Source: Dugong dugon
Taxonomy: Eukaryota > Chordata > Mammalia > Sirenia > Dugongidae
Reading direction: 5' to 3'
Length of the DNA stretch: 64,000 nucleotides
Assembly: GCA_030035585.1 (NCBI GenBank)
Contig: CM057476.1
Span: forward strand, 23,420,501 to 23,484,500
The translations under genes and the position numbers were made by a program. How positions within the stretch are numbered: the first letter of the stretch is position 1; each line of letters starts with the position of its first letter. Below are positions 58,476 to 64,000 of the stretch, in pieces. Below the pieces are notes generated by a model, which saw only the letters and a list, made by a program, of their open reading frames with translations, had not been told where the DNA came from and did no database searches.

Positions 58476-61400
58476 GTTAGGTGCCATCAAGTCGGTTCCG
58501 ACTCATAGCGACCCTGTGTACAACAGAACAAAACACTGCCCAGTCCTGTGCCATCCTCACAATCGTTGCTATGTTTGAGCCCATTGTTGCAGCGACTGTG
58601 TCAATCTATCTTGCTGAGAGTCTCCCTTTTTTTTGCTGACCCTTTACTTTACCAAGCATGATGCCCTTCTCCAGGGACTGATCCCTCCTTATAATATGTC
58701 CAAAGCGTATGAGACAAAGTCTCACCATCCTTGCTTCTAAGGAGCATTCTGGCTGTACTTCTTCCAAGACAGTTTTGTTCATTCTTCTGTCAGTCCATGG
58801 TGTATTTGATACTCCTCACCAACACCGTAATTCAAAGGTGTCAACTCTTCTTCTGTCTTCCTTATTCATAGTCCGGCTTTTGCATGTATATGAGGCGATT
58901 CAAAATACCATGGCTTGGGTTAGGCGCACCTTAGTCCTCAAAGTGACATAGTTCTTTTTAACACTTTAAAGAGGTCTTTTGCAGCAGATTTGCTCAGTGC
59001 AACGGGTCCTTTGATTTCTTGACTGCTGCTTCCATGGATGTTTATTGTGGATCCAAGTAAAATGAAATCCTTGACAACTTCAATCTTTTCTCCGTTTATC
59101 ATGATATTGCTTATTGGTCCAGCTGTGAGGATTTTTGTTTTCTTTATGTTGAGGTGCAATCCATACTGAAGGCTGTGGTCTCTGATCTTCATCCATAAGT
59201 GCTTCAAGTCCTCTTCACTTTCAGCAAGCAAGGTTGTGTCACCTGCATATTGCAGGTTGTTAGTAAGTCTTCCTCCAATCCTGATGCCGTGTTCTTCTTC
59301 ATACAGTCCAGCTTCTCGGATTATGTGCTCAGCATACAGATTGAATAAGTATGGTGAAAGGATACAACCCCGATGCACACCTTTCCCTATTTTAAACCAC
59401 ACAGTATTCTCTTGTTCTATTTGAATGACTGCCTCTTGATCTATGTACAGGTTCCTCATGAGCACAATTAAGTGTTCTGAAATTCCCATTCTTTGCAACG
59501 TTATCCATAATTTGTTATGATCCATGAGTTGAATGCCTTTGCATGGTCCATAAAACACAGGTAAACATCTCTCTGGTATTCTCTGATTTCAGCCAGGATC
59601 CATCTGACATCAGTAATAATAACCCTCATTCTCCGTCCTCTTCTGAATCCGGCTTGACTTTCTGGCAGTTCCCTGTAGATGTACCGCTGCAACAGCTTTT
59701 GAATAATCTTCAGCAAAATTTTACTTGTGTGTGATATTAATGATATTGTTGGATAATTTCTGCATTCTGTTGGATCACCTTTCTTTGGAATGAGTGTAAA
59801 TATGGATCTCTTGCTGTTGGTTGGCCAGGTAGCTGTCTTCCAAATTTCTTGTCATAGAGATGTGACGGCTTCCAGTGCTGCATCCGTTTGTTCAAACATC
59901 TCAATTGGTATTCTGTCAATTCCTAGAGCCTTGCTTTTCACAATCCCTTCAGCACAGCTTGGACTTCTTCAGTATCATTGGTTCTTGATCATATGCTACC
60001 TCCTGAAATTGTTAGTACAGTGACTCTATGTATTCCTTCCATCTTTTTTTTTTTTTGCACTTTTATTAGATTTTATATGAAGGTTTACAGAGCAAACTAG
60101 TTGCTCATTAAACTGTCAATACACATATTGTTTTGCAACATTGGTTGCCAATCCCATGACATGTCAACACTCTCCCCTTCTCGACCTTGGGTTCCCTGTC
60201 ACCAGATTTCCTGTCCTCTCCTGCTTTCTCATCCTTGCCCCTAAGCTGGTGTGCTCACTTAGTCTTGTTTTCTTTTATGGGCCTGTCTAATGTTTGGCTG
60301 AAGGGTGAACCTCAGGAATGACTTCAATACTAAGTTAAAAGGGTGCCTGGGGGCCTTATTCTCGGAGATTCTCCAGTCTCTGTCAGGCCAGTAAGCCTGG
60401 TCTTTTTTTGTGAGTTAGAATTTTATTCTGTTTTTCTCCAGCTGGCCTGGACCCTCTATCGTGATCCCTGTCACAACAGTCAATGGTGGTAGCTGGGCAA
60501 CATCAAGTTGTTCTGCACTCATTCTGGTAGAGGCTGGGGTATTTGTGGTCCATTAGTCCTTTGGACTAATCTTTCCCTGGTGTCTTTGGTTTTCTTCATT
60601 TTCCCTTGCTCCAGGCGGGGTGGGACCAGTGGAGTATCTTAGATGGCTGCTCACAAACTTTTAAGACCCCATATGCTGCTCACCAAAGTAGGATATAGAA
60701 CATTTTCTTTATAAACTATGTTATGCCAATTGAGCTAGATGTTCCACAATACCATGTTCCCCACAGCGCTCAGTCCAGTAATTTGGTACCTCAGGGAATT
60801 TCCTTCCATCTTCTTTTGATGGTTCCTGTGTCACTGAATAATTTCTATGCAGAATCCTTCAACTCAAGGCTTGATAGTTTTCTTCTGTTCTTTCAGCTTG
60901 AGAAATGCAGAGTGTGTTCTTCCCTTTTGGTTTTCTGATTCCATGTCTTTGCACATTTAATTATAATTCCTTTGTCTTCTCAAGTCGCCCTTTGAAATCT
61001 TCTGTTCATCTCTTTTACTTCACCGTTTCTTCCCTTCGTTTTAGCTTCTCGACTTTCACAAGCAAGTTTCAGAGTCTCTTCTGATATTCATTTTGGTCTT
61101 TTCTTTCTTTCCTGTCTTTTTTAATGACCTGTTGTTTTCTTCATGTATTATGTCCTTGATGTCATTCCACAACTCATCTGGTCTTCGGTCATTAGTGTTC
61201 AATTCGTCAAATCTATTATCGAGATGATCTCTAAATTCAGGTGGGATATATTCAAGGTCGTACTTTGGTTCCCACAGACTCTAATTTTTTTCAGCTTCAA
61301 CTTGAACTTGCATATGAGCAATTGACAATCTGTTCTGCAGTCGGCCCCTGGCCTTGTTCTGACTGATGATATTGAGCTTCTCCATCGTCTCTTTCCACAG

Positions 61401-62400
61401 ATGTAGTCAATTTGATTCCTGTGTATTCCATCTGGTGAGGTCCAGGCATATGGTCGCTGTTTAAGTTGTTGAAAAAAGGTATTTGCAATGAATAAGTCAT
61501 TGGCCTTGCAAAATTCTATCACTTGATCTCTAGCATTGTTCCTATCACCAAGGCCATATTTTCCAACTACTGGCCCTTCTACTTTACTTCCAACTTTCTT
61601 GTTCCAATTATAAGTGCATCTTGATTTCATGTTTGATCAACTTCAGACTGCAGAAGTTGGTAAAAATCTTCAATTTCTTCATTTTTGGCATTAGTGGTTG
61701 GTGCGTAAATTTGAGTAATAGTTGGTCTTCCTTGTAGGCATATGGCTATTATTCTATCACTGACAGCACTGTACTTCAGAATAGATCTTGAAATGTTCTT
61801 TTTGATGATGACTGCTACACCATTCCTCTTCAATTTGTCATTCCTGCCATAGCAGACCATATGATTGTCTGATTCAAAATGGCCAATACCAGTCCATTTC
61901 AGCTCATTAATGCCTAGGATATCGATCTTTATGCATTCTATTTCATGTTTGAGGACTTCCAATTTTCCTAGATTTATACTTTGTACATTTCACATTCCGA
62001 TTAGTAATTAATGTTTGTAACTGTTTCTTCTCATTTTAAGTCATGCCACATCAGCAAATGAAGGTCCTGAAAGCTTACTCCATCCACATCATTAAGGTCT
62101 ACTCTGCTTTGAGGAGGTAGCTCTTCCCCAATCATATTCTCAGAATGGCCCCAATCTAAGGGGCTCACCTTCTGGCACTATATCAGACAATGTTCCACTG
62201 CTGTCCATAAGGTTTTCACTGGTCAAATTTTTCAGTAGTAGATTTCCAGGTCCTTCTTCCCAGTCTGTCTTAGTCTGGAAGCTCCACTGAAATCTGTCCA
62301 TATGGTTGACCCTGATGTTATTTGATACACCAGTGGCATAGCTTCTAGCATCACAGCAGCATGCAAACTCCCAGAGTACAACAAACTGACAGATGAGTGC
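58476..62400 (-). mobile_element. Near full-length RTE, interrupted by L1
   Basis: From 5' (62400) to 3' (58476): 5' UTR to about 62000, APE-type endonuclease at 61962-61199, reverse transcriptase at about 60000-58938, and the AfroSINE-like tail. Without the L1 at 60046-60800 it is about 3.2 kb, the usual RTE length. It is dead: the C-terminal endonuclease motif expected as SDH reads TDC (near 61320), the RT box reads YAGD (59261-59250), and frameshifts separate the parts. The RT pieces include a 206-residue frame at 59558-58938. Confidence 0.88.
60046..60800 (-). mobile_element. L1 3' UTR inserted in RTE
   Basis: Antisense L1 tail (GATTTTATATGAAGGTTTAC, TCTTAGATGGCTGCTCACAA). The RTE sequence TTCCTTCCATCTT is repeated at 60034-60046 and 60803-60815, a 13-bp target duplication. 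RTE resumes exactly after it. Confidence 0.9.
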
Positions 62401-62420
62401 AGACAGGATAAGATTATGCA

Positions 62421-62640
62421 CAATGTAAAGATTATAGCCTAGGAAGTCCTACAGAGCAGCTCTACTCTGTCACATGGGGTTACTATGAGTAGAAATCAAT
62501 TTGATGGCACCTAACAAGAACAACAATCTTTACAGAAGTAGATTGCCAAGTCTTTCACCCGTGGAGTTTCTGGGTAGGTTTGAATCACCAGCATTTCATT
62601 AACAGCAACAACCTGGTTGCACTTCCAGGGCTCCTTGAAG
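62421..62640. mobile_element. Two facing partial AfroSINEs
   Basis: Plus-strand tail half at 62424-62525 (GTTACTATGAGTAGAAATCA) meets a minus-strand head half at 62526-62632 (TTTACAGAAGTAGATTGCC, ending CTTCCAGGGCTCC). Confidence 0.65.
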
Positions 62641-62679
62641 AGCAGTTCTATTACTCCCCAAATTCCCTTGTCCTTTCTC

Positions 62680-63375
62680 TTTGTAGTTAACCCCTCCCCC
62701 ACGCCCAATCTCTAAAAACCACTGATGTCTTCATCCCTACATTTTGACTTTATGTCATATGCATGGAATCATATGGTACGTAGCCTTTTCTTCCCCCAAC
62801 AATTTCTACATATATCGTTTAGTAACATTGCTTATATTCATGTTGTGCAACCATTCTCACTGTTTCCAAATCATTCCACCACCATTAACATAAACTCAAT
62901 GGTGCCTAAGCAAAAACTCCCTCTTTCCTTCTCCCTCCTCCCACCCCTGGTAACCACTAACAATCTTTGGTTTCTGTATATTTGCTTACTTCATATAAGT
63001 GAGATCATACAGTATTTGTCCTTTTGTGACTGATATATTTCACTCAGCATGATGTTTTCCAGGTTCATCTATGTTCTGGCATGCATCAGGACTTTGTTTC
63101 TCTGTATGACTGAGTAGTATTCCATTGTGTGTATAGACCACATTGTGTTTATCCATTCCTCTGTTGATGGACATTTCGGTTGTTTCCACCTTTTGGCTAT
63201 TGTGAAAAGTGCTGCAATGAACATTGGTGTACCAGTTTCTGTTTGCGTTCCTGGTTTCACTTTTTCTGGGTTATATGTAGGATTTGGATTGCTGGATCAT
63301 ATGGTAGGTTTATGTTCAGTTTTTTGAGGAACCGTCAAATTTTTCCACAGTAGCTGTACCATTTTACTTTATGAA
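62680..63375 (-). mobile_element. L1 ORF2 end and 3' UTR
   Basis: Antisense L1: 63260-63069 reads a CPSTEEWINTMWSIHTMEYY-like C-terminus, followed downstream by the 3' UTR. No intact frame. Confidence 0.75.
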
Positions 63376-63384
63376 TCAGTTTCT

Positions 63385-64000
63385 TTTGCTCAGCATAATG
63401 CCTCTGCAATTCATCCATGTTGTGTGTACCAGTGAACTTTGAAGCTTGGGTTGAGGCAGATTCACTCTTTATAGGTCCTTGAGTGACCACAATAAGCGTA
63501 GTCCCTTGCTCACCACACCGTATATGCAGCATGAGTGAGAAAGAAGTTTTCTTTGTGTTAGGCCTCTGGCATTGAGTCGTTTATTCTTGCAGACATAACC
63601 TACCCTATTGTTTCTGAGACAATTCTCCTGGGAAAAAATGACAGATGTTTTTTCATCAAACCAGGTGTACCTGCTGAGCCAACATCCAACATCAAGAAGG
63701 GCGCATTCCTAAAGCAGTCAGCAACTTTTCACATATAGTGTCTGTCCTCCAGGCCTCTGACATCTGACAAGAAATTCCTTAGAAAATTGACTCTATTGGT
63801 TGTTCCTTGTGGTTTGTTATCCTTCTAGGGGGAGGAAGATTTTGTTTGGCAGATGATTAAAGTCAGTCCTGGGTGGTATCTGGCCAGCTCATCCTGCCTA
63901 CAGCATTTAGAGCATGTCCATTTAGGGCAAAGAAGGAGGGGAGCCAGGTCAGACCCTCCTTTTGTCCTACCTGTCCCACTTGGGCCCACCATGAGAATGA
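63385..64000. other. Unclassified sequence at window end
   Basis: 63380-63410 looks like a short L1 remnant (TTTTGCTCAGCATAATGCCT). The remainder shows no repeat or exon that I can name. Confidence 0.3.

Noticed and set aside
1-64000. CRISPR arrays, operons, bacterial terminators and insertion sequences
   Set aside because: The window is mammalian nuclear DNA; none of these applies and no regularly spaced short repeats were seen.

Overview
The window is nuclear DNA from a paenungulate mammal, most probably an elephant. The evidence is dozens of afrotherian tRNA-derived SINEs (AfroSINE type) that share their 3' end with RTE retrotransposons, RTE and L1 copies with afrotherian-style tails, older eutherian repeats (MIR, MLT1, MER20, MER5), and two LIF-like cytokine genes of the kind known to have multiplied in elephants and their relatives. 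Manatee or hyrax cannot be excluded from sequence alone.

Layout. Positions 1-14963 and 38354-53046 are the two arms of one large inverted duplication; the left arm is cut by the window start. Between them lies a 23.4-kb spacer (14964-38353). Each arm carries one LIF-like gene, transcribed outward: copy A at 7043-5465 on the minus strand and copy B at 46705-48283 on the plus strand. Each has two coding exons (195 bp and 411 bp), a 0.97-kb intron with good splice sites, and an uninterrupted 201-residue reading frame with a signal peptide. Neither has the short first coding exon of ordinary LIF. Translation appears to start at a new in-frame ATG just before the old exon-2 acceptor. A 60-70 bp TATA-containing block about 137 bp upstream is identical in the two copies, although its surroundings differ by several percent.

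The arms are real paralogues, not an assembly echo. They differ by base changes of very uneven density, by a right-arm-only retroelement insertion, by a left-arm-only L1 segment and by a 3' UTR deletion. Between the two LIF copies the coding exons differ more than the intron separating them, and by hand count 14 of 16 coding differences change an amino acid.

The spacer holds L1, AfroSINE, MLT1, MER20, MIR/L2 and hAT fragments, a Tigger-like DNA transposon split by an L1, and several kilobases of GC-rich apparently unique DNA in which I recognise no exon. To the right of the arms (53047-64000) everything is repeat. It includes a nearly full-length RTE (58476-62400) facing another, internally deleted RTE copy (56100-57487). 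The two share a 1.2-kb tract of almost perfect inverted identity that starts and stops inside the RTE homology, as gene conversion would leave.

The only genes I can support are the two LIF-like copies. All other long reading frames are retroelement remnants or chance frames.
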